NCBI RefSeq assembly: GCF_945277285.1
Contig: NZ_CALYPR010000004.1
Span: 1-64,000 of the forward strand
Direction of reading: 5' to 3'
Origin: an uncultured Bartonella sp.
Lineage (GTDB): Bacteria; Pseudomonadota; Alphaproteobacteria; Rhizobiales; Rhizobiaceae
Length of the DNA stretch: 64,000 bases
Part shown: piece after piece, positions 48,762 to 59,137 of the stretch
How positions within the stretch are numbered: position 1 is the first letter of the stretch
Layout of the letters: each line of letters begins with the position of its first letter
The notes under the pieces: model-generated
The model's database searches: none
What the model was told of the DNA's origin: nothing
What the model saw: the letters and a program-made list of their open reading frames with translations, nothing else
Translations under genes and position numbers: made by a program

Positions 48762-49320
48762 TAATTGGCTCGGGAGCCTGCTTTCCTCGGATATGATCTC
48801 GAGCCTGATGACCAAGGCGAACGTGAAGTGCTTTCGTCGACAATTTTTTGCCGGCGAAAGGATGAAAAATATAAAATAGCTTCACTCTTTATTTCTGATT
48901 TTTACCCGACAATGTTGCTGATAAGAGTATTGGCGGGGTGATCGAAAAGGGCATTTATTTTTACAGCACCAGTCTTTTTAAAGAGTTTTTTTAGGTAAGC
49001 TTTGGCTAATGCCTTTTGCGGCTGCTTTTTAAAAGGTTAAAAACACTAAACTATCCCAAAAAGTGCTTTTGATAGCGGTTAGGGCGCTGATAATGAGGCG
49101 TTTTTCCGTTAGGCGTCTTGTAGAAATTTTTCTTGATAATAAGCGGATAAAAGAGTGATAGAATAGCGACACCGAGGTTTTTATCACGAGTTTTACCGAT
49201 GCCTCTAAATGGAGGTTCTGATGATTTTTAAGAAGACTGTATTCTTATTTTGAAGGTTTTGAAGGCTCATGTTAAACAGAACAATGAAACAAGAGATACG
49301 CATAGTCGATTTGGTGTTTT
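48762..49320. other. Intergenic region before the PuuA-like gene
   Basis: About 560 bases with no credible gene on either strand. It has several T-rich runs and short repeats but no clear terminator or tRNA. It may contain remnant sequence. The downstream gene lacks a strong ribosome binding site at its ATG. Confidence 0.45.
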
Positions 49321-50748
49321 ATGGCTGTTAAAAATATAAACAAGACGAAAGATAAGGGGAGCAGGCAACAACACTCCTATCTGAAAAACATTTATGGCGT
49401 AAGGAATTGGAAAGAAGCATCAGAGTGGCTGGCTTTTCGTGGAATTGAAGATATCGAGTGTATTACACCCGATCAGGCAGGTGTTGCACGTGGCAAAATG
49501 ATGCCGTCGAACAAATTTACATCTGACACCTCGCTTGCGCTTCCTTCGGCTGTTTTTATGGCAACAATTTCCGGTGACTATCCGGAAGATGGCAATGGTT
49601 TCCATTATCCTGCCGATGACGGCGATTTGCGTTTGGAACCCGATCTTGTAACGCTGAGTGTCGTGCCGTGGGAAGATGATCCGACAGCGCAGGTTATTTG
49701 CGATATTGTTTATCAAGACGGGACAAGAGTGGAATTTACGCCGCGCAATGTCTTACGCCATGTTGTGGAAGCCTACACAAAATTGGGATTAAAGCCGGTG
49801 GTTGCGCCGGAAATCGAGTTTTATCTTGTCCAGAAAAACCCCGACCCCGATTATCCTTTAACGCCGCCGGTTGGACGTTCGGGGCGCGCTATTGGTGGCG
49901 GGCAGGGCTATTCGATAGCCGGCGTCAACGAATTTGATGAATTGATTGATGATATGTATCATTTTTCCGAGGCGCAAGGATTGGAAATTGATACACTGAT
50001 TCACGAGGAAGGTGCCGGTCAACTTGAAATCAATTTGCGTCATGGTGACCCGATAGAGCTTGCTGATCAGGTGTTCTTGTTCAAACGCACAATCCGTGAA
50101 GCAGCCTTCAAGCACGATATGTATGCGACATTTATGGCTAAGCCCATTCAAGGCCAACCCGGTTCGGCCATGCACATTCACCAATCTATTGTCGATCTTA
50201 AAACCGGCAACAATATTTTCACCAATGCCGACGGCAGCGAAAGTGAGGCATTCCGCTTTTTTTTAGGCGGCCTGCAACAGCATATGGCCAGTGCCATGGT
50301 CATGCTTGCCCCTTATGTCAATTCATATCGGCGGCTTGTGCCCGACCTTTCGGCACCGGTCAATCTGCATTGGGGCTATGACAACCGCACGACTGCTTTC
50401 CGTGTTCCTCGTTCTGACCCGCAAGCGCGGCGGGTGGAAAACCGCCTGCCATCGTCTGATGCCAACCCCTATCTGGCGCTCGCAGCCTCGCTTGCCTGCG
50501 GTCTTATCGGTTTGATCGACAAACTGCAACCGGATGAACCGTCAAACAAAACCGTCAATGCCGACCATGTCGATCTGCCGCGCGGTCTTGTCGAGGCGGT
50601 GGCACTATTTGATGAAAATAAGCGCTTGCGTTCAATGTTGGGCGACACATTCGTCAACACCTATGCAGCAATCAAACGACAGGAATTCGAAACTTTCATG
50701 GAAGTTATCAGCCCATGGGAGCGGGAATATCTGTTGCTCAATGTATAG
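49321..50748 (+). CDS. puuA: Glutamine synthetase-family, gamma-glutamylputrescine synthetase-like
   Basis: 475 residues of the glutamine synthetase fold. ATP and metal motifs are visible: VVAPEIEFYLV, HEEGAGQLEINLRHGDPIEL, GSAMHIHQSI, YRRLVPDLSAPVNLHWGYDN and the adenine-side FRVPRSD with VENRLPSSDANPYLALA. True GlnA has a different N-terminal half and an adenylylation Tyr near the end, which I do not see. The partner is an FAD oxidase of PuuB type 11 bases downstream, so gamma-glutamylation of putrescine or another amine is likely. The start has a poor ribosome binding site. Confidence 0.85.
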   Translation: MAVKNINKTKDKGSRQQHSYLKNIYGVRNWKEASEWLAFRGIEDIECITPDQAGVARGKMMPSNKFTSDTSLALPSAVFMATISGDYPEDGNGFHYPADDGDLRLEPDLVTLSVVPWEDDPTAQVICDIVYQDGTRVEFTPRNVLRHVVEAYTKLGLKPVVAPEIEFYLVQKNPDPDYPLTPPVGRSGRAIGGGQGYSIAGVNEFDELIDDMYHFSEAQGLEIDTLIHEEGAGQLEINLRHGDPIELADQVFLFKRTIREAAFKHDMYATFMAKPIQGQPGSAMHIHQSIVDLKTGNNIFTNADGSESEAFRFFLGGLQQHMASAMVMLAPYVNSYRRLVPDLSAPVNLHWGYDNRTTAFRVPRSDPQARRVENRLPSSDANPYLALAASLACGLIGLIDKLQPDEPSNKTVNADHVDLPRGLVEAVALFDENKRLRSMLGDTFVNTYAAIKRQEFETFMEVISPWEREYLLLNV

Positions 50749-50759
50749 GATGCCATTTG

Positions 50760-52043
50760 ATGTTTTTTGAAAACAATATTTCGCCAGGCATTTCATGGTA
50801 TGAATTCAGCGTGGCAGAACGCCCGACTTACCCGGCATTTTATGGAAAAAAACAATGTGATGTCGCTATCATTGGTGGCGGTTTTACCGGCCTTTCTGCT
50901 GCTTATCATCTGGCAAAAGCTGGTCTTCAGGTAGTGCTTGTCGATGGCGGGCGTTTTGGCGACGGCGCTTCAGGCCGCAATGGCGGGCAGCTTGGAACAG
51001 GTCAACGCCAATGGGTGGAAAAGCTTGAAAAATCGCTCGGCTTCGAGCGGACAAAAGCATTGTTTGATTTGGCTGAAGAAGCCAAGGCAGACATATTGTC
51101 ACTGCATGAAAATAAAGTGATTGATTTTGATTATATGCAAGGCCAATTGTCACTTGTTCATAGAAGACGTGAACTTGCTGCTTATCGGGCTCATGTCGAG
51201 ACGATGGAGCGTTATGGCTATGACAAATTGTCTTTTATGGACAAGGCAGAAACAACAGAGCGCGTGGGGTCGGATTTTTATTTGGGCGGAATAAGAGATA
51301 GCGGGACCGGCCATATTAATCCGCTAAAATTTGTAGTGGGGCTTGCCGCACTTGCCGCAAAGGCAGGAGCAGAGCTTTACGAAAAAACGCGGGCAACAGC
51401 AGTGCGGACTGAACAGGGAAAATGTGTCGTCACAACCACTGACGGCTATATAAAAGCGGATCACATTTTGCTTGCTACAAACGGTTATAATCTCGGTTTA
51501 CAGCATTTTGTCGAAAGTCACATTGTGCCGATCCGTTCCTATATCGGTGCAACAGCACCGTTGCCGATAGACAGTGAAATTCTGCGCGGTGGCGAAGCTG
51601 TTGATGATTCACGCTTTGTTGTGCGCTATTTCCGGAAAAGTGCCGATAACCGCCTGCTTTTTGGCGGAGTTGAAAGTTACGACAGTGCAGTTGCCGATCA
51701 CCTTTGCGACCGTATCTGGGCTCAGATGATGGAAATTTTCCCGAAACTGGCAAAAATCGAGCTTAGCCACTGTTGGGGCGGCACGGTTGCAATTACCGTT
51801 GAACGAATGCCCTATGTCAGGGAAGTTGCACCCGGCATCACCTATTGTGGCGGCTACTCAGGTCATGGGGTAATGCTTGCTCCTTTTCTGGGAAAACTTT
51901 ATGCCGAAAGCATTGTCGAAAATAGAGACCGTCTTCAGCTTTTTAAAGAGCTCAAGATTCCTCCCTTTCCCGGTGGCACAACATTAAGAAAGCCGCTTCT
52001 TTGGCTGGCTATGCGGTTTTTTGCGTTGATGGATAAATTTTAA
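50760..52043 (+). CDS. puuB: FAD-dependent oxidase, PuuB-like
   Basis: 427 residues from ATG at 50760 with AGGA upstream. It is a DAO-family flavoprotein: CDVAIIGGGFTGLSAAYHLAKA near residues 32-52, then DGASGRNGGQLGTGQRQWVE, and C-terminal CWGGTVAITVERMPYVREV and GYSGHGVMLAPFLGKLYAE. PuuB oxidises gamma-glutamylputrescine to the aldehyde, releasing ammonia and peroxide. The gene follows the PuuA-like gene by 11 bases. PuuC and PuuD are not here. Exact amine is inferred. Confidence 0.86.
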   Translation: MFFENNISPGISWYEFSVAERPTYPAFYGKKQCDVAIIGGGFTGLSAAYHLAKAGLQVVLVDGGRFGDGASGRNGGQLGTGQRQWVEKLEKSLGFERTKALFDLAEEAKADILSLHENKVIDFDYMQGQLSLVHRRRELAAYRAHVETMERYGYDKLSFMDKAETTERVGSDFYLGGIRDSGTGHINPLKFVVGLAALAAKAGAELYEKTRATAVRTEQGKCVVTTTDGYIKADHILLATNGYNLGLQHFVESHIVPIRSYIGATAPLPIDSEILRGGEAVDDSRFVVRYFRKSADNRLLFGGVESYDSAVADHLCDRIWAQMMEIFPKLAKIELSHCWGGTVAITVERMPYVREVAPGITYCGGYSGHGVMLAPFLGKLYAESIVENRDRLQLFKELKIPPFPGGTTLRKPLLWLAMRFFALMDKF

Positions 52044-52392
52044 AGTCCAGTTTCCCGGCAAAGAAGTTGCCAGAAAAAGTTTGACGCGACTTTATTGGAA
52101 TGCATGAAAATATCGAATGTGTGGAAATGCTTGAAAAATCTGTTTTTTCAAAGGCCGGCTATAAGCTGAAAGGGTATCCGGTAAGTGGTGTCGGGCCGTC
52201 AAATTTTCGGAAAAAAAGAAATTAGGGACAAAAATTTTGAAAAACACTTACAAAAAAGCAAATTTAATAGCCAAGACCTTGCCAAATTAACAGCTTGTTC
52301 AGCACCTAACTGCATATATAGTGTGACCTATATATTGTAGTATATTAGGATTTTTAACTTAGGATAAAGCGTCTGAGGACTTTAGTATTTCC
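52044..52392. other. Intergenic region upstream of zwf
   Basis: About 350 AT-rich bases between the PuuB-like gene and zwf. It holds the operator-like palindrome at 52314-52335 and must hold the zwf promoter. I see no RNA gene or terminator of good quality. Confidence 0.5.
52314..52335. promoter_or_regulatory. Operator-like palindrome upstream of zwf
   Basis: ATATATAG, TGTGAC, CTATATAT: a perfect 8-base inverted repeat 57 bases before the zwf start. It may bind a regulator of the Entner-Doudoroff operon; the halves are AT-rich, so chance is not excluded. Confidence 0.45.
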
Positions 52393-53871
52393 ATGGTAAG
52401 CAAAATAATTCCTATTCCTCCGTTTGATTGCATCGTTTTTGGCGGTGCGGGCGATCTTGCCGAAAGAAAGCTCTTTCCCGCGCTCTATCATCGCCAGTGC
52501 ACCGGGCAATTCAGCGAGCCCACTCGCATTATCGGTACATCGCGCACAAAACTCAACGATGACGAATACCGCAAGTTTGCCCGTGATGCGATTGAAAAAC
52601 ATGTGGCCGCCGACGATATCGACGGCAAAGAGGTAGACAAATTTTTGAAACGTCTAAGCTATGTTTCTGTCGACGTTACAACGGATGATGGCTGGGATAA
52701 TTTAAAGAAAGCTGTTGAAGTCGATTCGGCAAACGAAATAAGGGCGTTTTATCTGGCCGTAAGCCCGACACTTTTCGGCAGCATTGCCGAGCGTCTGGGT
52801 AAAAACGGGCTTGTTACAGAAAATAGCCGTATTATTGTTGAAAAACCGATTGGTCGTAATCGTGAAACCGCAAGGCGGCTTAACGATACATTGGCACGCG
52901 TTTTTCACGAAAACCAGATTTTCCGTATTGACCATTATCTGGGGAAAGAAACTGTCCAGAACCTGATGGCTTTGCGTTTTGCCAACGCACTTTATGAGCC
53001 ATTATGGAATTCGGCCCATATTGATCATGTGCAGATTACTGTTGCGGAAACAGTAGGGCTCGAGGGGCGTGCCGGTTATTATGACAATGCCGGAGCGCTT
53101 CGCGATATGGTACAAAACCACATGTTACAACTTTTGTGTCTGGTTGCTATGGAACCGCCGTCAGCCAACACTGCCGATGTGGTGCGTGATGAAAAGCTCA
53201 AAGTGCTGCATTCGCTTTCCCGCATTGATAGCCATAATGTGACCACCCGCACTGTTCGTGGACAATATATGGCGGGTGCATCAACCAGCGGCCCTGTCGG
53301 ATCCTACCTTGAAGACCTCAAAAAGGACAAAAGCAATACAGAAACTTTTGTGGCTTTGAAAATTGACATCAATAATTGGCGTTGGGCAGGCGCACCGTTC
53401 TATCTGCGTACGGGAAAACGTCTTGCCACCCGCATGTCGGAAATTGTAGTCACTTTCAAGCCCATTCCCTATAATATTTTTGGCAGTGATGCGGGCGAAA
53501 TTGTGCCAAACCGTCTGGTTATCCGCTTGCAGCCAGATGAAGGTGTCAAACAATGGTTGATGATTAAAGATCCCGGCCCCGGGGGGATGCGACTTCACCA
53601 TGTGCCGCTTGATATGACATTCGCCGACTCATTTCCTGTGCGTAATCCGGATGCCTATGAAAGGCTGTTGATGGATGCCGTGCGCGGTAACCAGACCCTG
53701 TTCATGCGTCGTGACGAGGTCGAGGCGGCATGGGGCTTTGTCGACCCGATTGAAGAGGGGTGGGAAGCTACCAATATGCCTGTTCAGGGCTATACTGCGG
53801 GAACATGGGGGCCATCAAAGTCGATTGCCTTGATCGAGCGTGATGGTAGAACGTGGAACGATACAGTTTAG
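52393..53871 (+). CDS. zwf: Glucose-6-phosphate dehydrogenase Zwf
   Basis: 492 residues. It oxidises glucose-6-phosphate to 6-phosphogluconolactone with NADP+. The cofactor motif is VFGGAGDLAERKLFPAL and the active-site signature RIDHYLGKETVQNL, with IVEKPIGRN. First gene of a three-gene operon that carries glucose-6-phosphate into the Entner-Doudoroff route. pgl starts nine bases after the stop. Confidence 0.97.
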   Translation: MVSKIIPIPPFDCIVFGGAGDLAERKLFPALYHRQCTGQFSEPTRIIGTSRTKLNDDEYRKFARDAIEKHVAADDIDGKEVDKFLKRLSYVSVDVTTDDGWDNLKKAVEVDSANEIRAFYLAVSPTLFGSIAERLGKNGLVTENSRIIVEKPIGRNRETARRLNDTLARVFHENQIFRIDHYLGKETVQNLMALRFANALYEPLWNSAHIDHVQITVAETVGLEGRAGYYDNAGALRDMVQNHMLQLLCLVAMEPPSANTADVVRDEKLKVLHSLSRIDSHNVTTRTVRGQYMAGASTSGPVGSYLEDLKKDKSNTETFVALKIDINNWRWAGAPFYLRTGKRLATRMSEIVVTFKPIPYNIFGSDAGEIVPNRLVIRLQPDEGVKQWLMIKDPGPGGMRLHHVPLDMTFADSFPVRNPDAYERLLMDAVRGNQTLFMRRDEVEAAWGFVDPIEEGWEATNMPVQGYTAGTWGPSKSIALIERDGRTWNDTV

Positions 53872-53880
53872 GGTGCTACT

Positions 53881-54648
53881 ATGAGCTTGATGGATACAAA
53901 CCGGTTGAATTTTGATACCCCCTCGGCGCTGGCTTCTGCTCTGGCTGACCGCGTTGCGGCAGAATTGAGTGTGGCTATCGTTGAACGCAAACAGGCAGTG
54001 CTGGCAGTTTCAGGTGGCAAAACGCCCGAACTTTTTTTCCATTATCTTGCCAAGGCCGATATTGACTGGAAAAATATTCTTGTCACACTGGTGGATGAAC
54101 GCTTTGTGCCGGTAACAAATGATCGTTCCAATGAACGTCTGGTGCGTACCTCTTTATTGCAGAATTTTGCTTCAAAAGCCCGCTTTTATGGCCTTTATAA
54201 TCCGTCAATTACAGCTGAGCTTGCGGCATTTTCGGCAGCAAGCCGCATTAACGGTTTGCCACGCCCTTTTGATGTGATTGTTCTTGGTATGGGAACCGAC
54301 GGGCATACAGCTTCATTTTTCCCGGGCGGTGACCGCTTGAAACAGGCTATTGATCCTCAGTCACGCGCATTGGTTTTGCCAATCCATGCACGCGGCTTGA
54401 AGGAAGCACGGTTAACACTTACATTGCCCGTGATTGCCGAAGCGCGCTTTATTGCTCTTCATATTGAAGGGCAGGAAAAGCTTGATGTTTTCGAGCGTGC
54501 TTTGACGGACGGGCCGATTGAGGAGTTGCCCATTCGGGCGGTATTGAAAAATACGCGCCATCCCATTCAGGTTTATTGGTCACCTAAAGAGGAGGAAAAA
54601 CAGATAACGGATCAAAACCATTCGTTATTTGATACAGTTTCAGTCTAG
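53881..54648 (+). CDS. pgl: 6-phosphogluconolactonase Pgl
   Basis: 255 residues, DevB/SOL-type lactonase that opens 6-phosphogluconolactone. Motifs include [35 protein letters not shown] and [19 protein letters not shown] at 53881 has AGGGTG upstream; ATG at 53890 is an alternative. It lies between zwf and edd with very short gaps. Confidence 0.95.
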   Translation: MSLMDTNRLNFDTPSALASALADRVAAELSVAIVERKQAVLAVSGGKTPELFFHYLAKADIDWKNILVTLVDERFVPVTNDRSNERLVRTSLLQNFASKARFYGLYNPSITAELAAFSAASRINGLPRPFDVIVLGMGTDGHTASFFPGGDRLKQAIDPQSRALVLPIHARGLKEARLTLTLPVIAEARFIALHIEGQEKLDVFERALTDGPIEELPIRAVLKNTRHPIQVYWSPKEEEKQITDQNHSLFDTVSV

Positions 54649-54661
54649 GAGAAATCAAAAA

Positions 54662-56497
54662 ATGGCTCTTTCGGGCACAATTGCTGCTGTGACAGATCGG
54701 ATTCGTGAACGGTCAAAGAAAAATCGTGAAATCTATCTTGACCGGATAGCTCATGCCGTACGCAATCGCCCACGACGCAGTTTTTTTGCCTGTGCCAATC
54801 AGGCGCACAGTTTTGCTGCCTGTTCACCGCTTGATAAAGAACGTTTAAAGGAAGATGTGGTTGGCAATATCGGTATTATTACCGCCTATAACGATATGCT
54901 TTCAGCCCATCAGCCATTTGAAAAATTTCCCGAAATTATCCGACAAGCTGCCCGTGAAGCCGGCGGCGTGGCCGAAGTTGCTAGCGGCGTTCCGGCAATG
55001 TGCGATGGAATTACGCAAGGCTATACAGGCATGGAACTTTCGCTTTTTTCGCGTGACGTCATTGCCATGGCAGCGGCAATCGGGCTTTCGCATGATGTAT
55101 TTGATGCAGCACTTTATCTTGGTATTTGCGACAAGATAGTGCCGGGGCTTGTTATTGCTGCTTTGACGTTCGGACATATTCCGGCAATTTTTGTGCCTTC
55201 CGGCCCGATGACAACAGGGCAAGGCAATGATAAAAAAGCAAAAATTCGCCAGCTTTATGCCGAAGGCAAGGTTGACCGCAAGGCGCTTCTCCAATCGGAA
55301 GCAACATCCTATCACGGGCCGGGAACATGCACGTTTTATGGGACAGCCAATTCCAACCAGATGATGATGGAAATAATGGGGCTTCATATGCCGGGTGCAG
55401 CATTTATCAACCCCAATACACCGCTGCGCGATGCGCTAACGCGCGAGGCAACCAAACGCGCATTGCAAATGACGGCTTTCGGAAATGACTATACACCTGT
55501 TGGCGCAATGATTGACGAAAAATCATTTGTCAATGCAATCGTCGGGTTGAATGCAACCGGCGGTTCGACAAACCACACCATCCATCTGATTGCCATGGCC
55601 CACGCAGCTGGCATTGATCTTACATGGAACGACATTGCCGAAATCTCGTCGGTCGTTCCCCTTATTGCGCGGGTTTACCCCAATGGTCTTGCCGATGTAA
55701 ATTATTTTCATGCCGCTGGTGGTATGGGCTTTGTGATCAAACAGTTGATTGAAGCAGGCCTTGTTCATGAAGATGTGCGCACCGTCTTTGGCGAAGGTTT
55801 GACTGCCTATGCTAGTGAACCGAAGCTTGGCAGTGACGGTCAGGTGGTGCGCGAACCGGCACCTGATAAAAGTGGTGACGAAAAAGTGCTGGCAGGCTGG
55901 CGCAATCCTTTTCAGGCCGATGGCGGTATTCGTGTGCTTACCGGCAATATGGGGGCGGCAATTATCAAGGTTTCGGCAGTCAAGCCGGAACGTTGGGTTA
56001 TTGAAGCACCGGTTGTTGTTTTCAATGATCAGGCAGGCCTGCAGGAAGCCTTCAACGCAGGAAAACTTGATGGAAAGGATTTTATCGCGGTTATCCGCTA
56101 TCAGGGTCCGAAGGCCAATGGAATGCCCGAACTGCATAAACTCACAACCGTTCTTGGCGTGTTGCAGGATCGCGGACAAAAGGTAGCTCTGGTAACGGAC
56201 GGGCGCATGTCGGGTGCATCGGGAAAAATTCCGGCGGCCATACATGTCACACCGGAAGCACTGGATAATGGGCCGATTGCAAAACTTAAAGACGGCGATA
56301 TTGTCCGTCTTGATGCCAATCAGGGAACATTGACAATTCTGGTTGACGACAAGGAATTGAATGCCAGAACAATAAAACATCCGGATCTTTCAGCCAATGA
56401 AGCAGGAACCGGCCGCGAGCTTTTCCGGGTGTTTAGAGAATTTGTTGGGCGTGCCGATCAGGGAGCCAGTGTGGTTGTCGGGCCGTTACGACAATAA
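54662..56497 (+). CDS. edd: Phosphogluconate dehydratase Edd
   Basis: 611 residues from ATG at 54662 with AGGAGA upstream. Edd dehydrates 6-phosphogluconate to KDPG with an iron-sulfur cluster. Cluster Cys residues lie in [10 protein letters not shown] and ICDKIVPG plus [27 protein letters not shown] and [17 protein letters not shown] are characteristic of the IlvD/Edd family; the length and operon place it as Edd. The aldolase gene eda is not in this window. Confidence 0.97.
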   Translation: MALSGTIAAVTDRIRERSKKNREIYLDRIAHAVRNRPRRSFFACANQAHSFAACSPLDKERLKEDVVGNIGIITAYNDMLSAHQPFEKFPEIIRQAAREAGGVAEVASGVPAMCDGITQGYTGMELSLFSRDVIAMAAAIGLSHDVFDAALYLGICDKIVPGLVIAALTFGHIPAIFVPSGPMTTGQGNDKKAKIRQLYAEGKVDRKALLQSEATSYHGPGTCTFYGTANSNQMMMEIMGLHMPGAAFINPNTPLRDALTREATKRALQMTAFGNDYTPVGAMIDEKSFVNAIVGLNATGGSTNHTIHLIAMAHAAGIDLTWNDIAEISSVVPLIARVYPNGLADVNYFHAAGGMGFVIKQLIEAGLVHEDVRTVFGEGLTAYASEPKLGSDGQVVREPAPDKSGDEKVLAGWRNPFQADGGIRVLTGNMGAAIIKVSAVKPERWVIEAPVVVFNDQAGLQEAFNAGKLDGKDFIAVIRYQGPKANGMPELHKLTTVLGVLQDRGQKVALVTDGRMSGASGKIPAAIHVTPEALDNGPIAKLKDGDIVRLDANQGTLTILVDDKELNARTIKHPDLSANEAGTGRELFRVFREFVGRADQGASVVVGPLRQ

Positions 56498-56543
56498 TGG
56501 GCTCAAAAGTCGACAATAATTCAAGAACATTTTTCATTGAATA

Positions 56544-56579
56544 ACAACGCTTCCGGTTATCAAAACCGGAAGCTTTGTT
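56544..56579. terminator. Bidirectional terminator edd/folD
   Basis: GCTTCCGGTT and AACCGGAAGC form a perfect 10-base stem with a 5-base loop, flanked by AACAA before and TTTGTT after. It lies between the converging edd and folD genes and can serve both, though T-runs are short. Confidence 0.75.
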
Positions 56580-56643
56580 CATGTTGCCATGTTTATAAAG
56601 ATGCTGCCCATCGTTAAAAGTGATGTGATAACTAGACGCGGCT

Positions 56644-57543
56644 TCAGAATTTCGGCACTGGCAGTTTGTTTGCCTTGCATGCAGCTTTAAGGGTATTTGC
56701 CATCAGCATTGCAATGGTCATTGGCCCGACACCACCGGGAACCGGTGTGATGAAGCCTGCAACTTTTTCCGCCTCGTGATAATCGACATCACCGACAAGG
56801 CGGGTCTTGCCTTCACCTTTTTCAGGGGCCGGAATACGGTTGATACCGACATCAATGACAGTCGCACCCGGTTTTATCCAGTCACCTTTGATCATTTGTG
56901 GTTTGCCCACTGCAGCGACAAGAATGTCGGCACTGCGACAAACATCATCAATCTCGCGGGTGCGGCTGTGGGCGATAGTAACTGTCGCATTGGCGGCGAG
57001 AAGAAGAGCGGCCACCGGTTTGCCAACAATATTCGAGCGGCCGACAACCACTGCATCAAGCCCTGATAAATCTTTGCCCAATCCATGTTCGATCATCAAC
57101 ATGACACCGGCTGGTGTACAAGGGACAAATGCATCGTCGATAGCGCCGGTCATTACCTTGCCAGCATTGATATAATGAAAACCGTCGACGTCTTTTTCCG
57201 GCGAGATAGTCTGGATAACATGGTCGGCATTGATATGGCTGGGCAATGGCAATTGCACAAGAATGCCGTGAATATTGCTGTCGTTATTCAACCCTTTGAT
57301 AAGGGCAAGCATATCTGCTTCACTAGTTTTTTCGTCAAGAGTATATTTATTTGACAAAAAGCCGCATTCTTCAGCGCGCTTTTCCTTGGAAGCGACATAG
57401 ACCTGACTGGCAGGATCTTCGCCCACTATAATCACCGCAATTCCGGGTTGGATATTGTGGTTTTCTTTCAAAACGGATGTTTCTTTTTTGACCTTGGCAA
57501 GGATGTCTTCAGAAAGCTTTTTCCCGTCAATCACATTAGCCAT
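56644..57543 (-). CDS. folD: FolD bifunctional methylene-THF dehydrogenase/cyclohydrolase
   Basis: 299 residues. It interconverts methylene-, methenyl- and formyl-tetrahydrofolate with NADP+. The active site [14 protein letters not shown] has the conserved Tyr and Lys; [38 protein letters not shown] and the end motif [15 protein letters not shown] are present. Single gene, converging with edd. Confidence 0.97.
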   Translation of the reverse strand: MANVIDGKKLSEDILAKVKKETSVLKENHNIQPGIAVIIVGEDPASQVYVASKEKRAEECGFLSNKYTLDEKTSEADMLALIKGLNNDSNIHGILVQLPLPSHINADHVIQTISPEKDVDGFHYINAGKVMTGAIDDAFVPCTPAGVMLMIEHGLGKDLSGLDAVVVGRSNIVGKPVAALLLAANATVTIAHSRTREIDDVCRSADILVAAVGKPQMIKGDWIKPGATVIDVGINRIPAPEKGEGKTRLVGDVDYHEAEKVAGFITPVPGGVGPMTIAMLMANTLKAACKANKLPVPKF

Positions 57544-57869
57544 AAAGGAATCCTTTCACTCGGCTTTTTGTTTTGCTTTAATGCATTTAGGCAAAATAAA
57601 ACAGCACTTTGTGTCAACATTGTACGCAATTGGCACAAAAGAAATTGAAAACTGTTTTTTAATTGTTAAACAAGTCGATCCGTTTGTATTTCTACTCAAC
57701 GAGAAGTTTGAAAATAGAATATCTTCAGTTTTTTAGGGGAAAAACGTGAGTTCATTTGTCAAAAACAGGTGAAAACCAAGTTGGTGATTGAACACAAATA
57801 CAAGACTGTCTTTCCAGTGCTATTGGCAATGCATGAAAGAATAACAGGATTAAAAAAACGAACGGATAA
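57544..57869. other. Intergenic region upstream of folD
   Basis: About 325 bases between the folD start and the lrgB terminator. It contains the folD promoter. I see no RNA, repeat or gene. Confidence 0.5.
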
Positions 57870-57908
57870 AAAATAAATGCACTGCATTTTTAGCAGTGCA
57901 TTTATTTT
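57870..57908 (-). terminator. lrgB terminator
   Basis: A perfect 16-base inverted repeat, AAAATAAATGCACTGC and its complement, with a 7-base loop. The arm next to the gene starts at the lrgB stop codon. The outer A/T part supplies T-runs for both strands. Confidence 0.85.
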
Positions 57909-58650
57909 ATTTTAATAACCAGCCCAATATCGGGGCAAGCAATACATTGACGATCCCGACCATCACCATCACAAGGCCAGCAATCGAACCTTCCTCCCTT
58001 CCCATTTGATGGGCGCGAGCAACACCGGCACCATGAGCCCCCATGCCGAACAGAGCACCCCGTGCAAGGGACGAGCGCAGTGGTAAATATTTGACGATGA
58101 CTTCGCCGAGGGCTGCACCCAAAACACCGGTCAAAACAACAAAAACTGCGGTCAGATCGGGAATGCCGCCGATATCGCCGGAAACCGTCATGGCAAAAGG
58201 CGTACTGATTGAACGCGGCATCAGGCTTAACCGTAAAGCGGGGTCAAGTTGCAACAGACTGGCCAGCCCCCAAGCCGAAAACATGGAAGCAAAAGAACCG
58301 ACCACAATGCCGATGGCCAGAATAAACCAGTTTCTGGCAATAATTCTGCGTTGTTGCCAGATCGGTACGGCAAAGGCAACCGTGACCGGCCCTAAAATAG
58401 CAACTAACCAATGGGTCGCCTTGATGTAATGGGCATAATCACCTTTAAGCAGGACAACGACAATCATAAGTAGCAAAGGCGTTACCGCCAATGGCGTAAG
58501 CCACCAATAAGAAAAACGGCGATAAAAAGCTTTTGCCGCCATATAGAGAAGAATGGTAACGAGCGACCAGAAAACGGTTTTAAAAACCGGATTGGTGTAG
58601 AGCTCGATATCCGTCATATATTGTTCAAGGTTGGTTTCAATGTTTGACAT
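57907..58650 (-). CDS. lrgB: LrgB/CidB-family membrane protein
   Basis: 247 residues with seven or so membrane spans. Family signatures are TVAFAVPIWQQRRII, LMPRSISTPFAMTVSGDIGG, and GMGAHGAGVARAHQMGREEG. LrgB and its partner are associated with control of murein hydrolase activity, cell lysis and export of small metabolites such as pyruvate or glycolate. It overlaps the LrgA gene by 14 bases. Confidence 0.93.
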   Translation of the reverse strand: MSNIETNLEQYMTDIELYTNPVFKTVFWSLVTILLYMAAKAFYRRFSYWWLTPLAVTPLLLMIVVVLLKGDYAHYIKATHWLVAILGPVTVAFAVPIWQQRRIIARNWFILAIGIVVGSFASMFSAWGLASLLQLDPALRLSLMPRSISTPFAMTVSGDIGGIPDLTAVFVVLTGVLGAALGEVIVKYLPLRSSLARGALFGMGAHGAGVARAHQMGREEGSIAGLVMVMVGIVNVLLAPILGWLLK

Positions 58651-59044
58651 GGCGCATCAGCATAAAGCGGTAACAAAGGTCGATTGTTAAAGCGGTTATA
58701 CTCATAACAACAAAGGTACCGCCTAAAATAACAACCAAAATTTTAATGCCCAGAAATCCGATAAATTCTTTGTGGTTGAGCAGAGTCAGAACGGCCGGAA
58801 CGAAAAACAGGAGCATTTCGGCTATAAGCCAATCGGATGCGCGTTTCATGCTCAGTATACTCAGTTTTCCGCTAGCCAGTGCTATGAGTGCGAGCACCAT
58901 GCCTATAATAGCTCCAGGAATCGGCAAGCTAAACGCCCATGTAATGATCTCGCCAATAATCCAGAATGCGCATACAAGTCCTATCTGGGCGAATATGTTG
59001 TGATGGAAAAGATGGCGTGTTTGAATTGCAAAACGATGTATCAT
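58637..59044 (-). CDS. lrgA: LrgA/CidA-family holin-like protein
   Basis: 135 residues from ATG at 59042-59044 with AGGAG upstream; an earlier ATG at 59089 is less likely. Four membrane spans; IPGAIIGMVLALIALASGKL and LLFFVPAVLTLLNH are characteristic. CidA/LrgA proteins form small holin-like oligomers in the inner membrane. It is the first gene of a pair with lrgB, divergent from a LysR gene, the cidR-cidAB type arrangement. Confidence 0.92.
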   Translation of the reverse strand: MIHRFAIQTRHLFHHNIFAQIGLVCAFWIIGEIITWAFSLPIPGAIIGMVLALIALASGKLSILSMKRASDWLIAEMLLFFVPAVLTLLNHKEFIGFLGIKILVVILGGTFVVMSITALTIDLCYRFMLMRHVKH

Positions 59045-59093
59045 TTTTAGACTCCTGAGAGGAGCGTTTAATAAGCGATCCACAGACATTCGT

Positions 59094-59114
59094 AAAATGA
59101 ATTGAATTCATTTT
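59094..59114. promoter_or_regulatory. Candidate LysR operator, lrgAB
   Basis: AAAATGAATT, one base (G), AATTCATTTT: a perfect 10-base inverted repeat in the 93-base gap between lrgA and the LysR gene. It contains T-N11-A (59098-59110), the core of LysR binding sites. One of the strongest operator candidates in the window. Confidence 0.65.
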
Positions 59115-59137
59115 TACTATTCCTATATAGAATAGTT

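Noticed and set aside
48762-49320. Possible riboswitch before the PuuA-like gene
   Set aside because: No convincing set of nested stems or known aptamer core could be drawn by eye.
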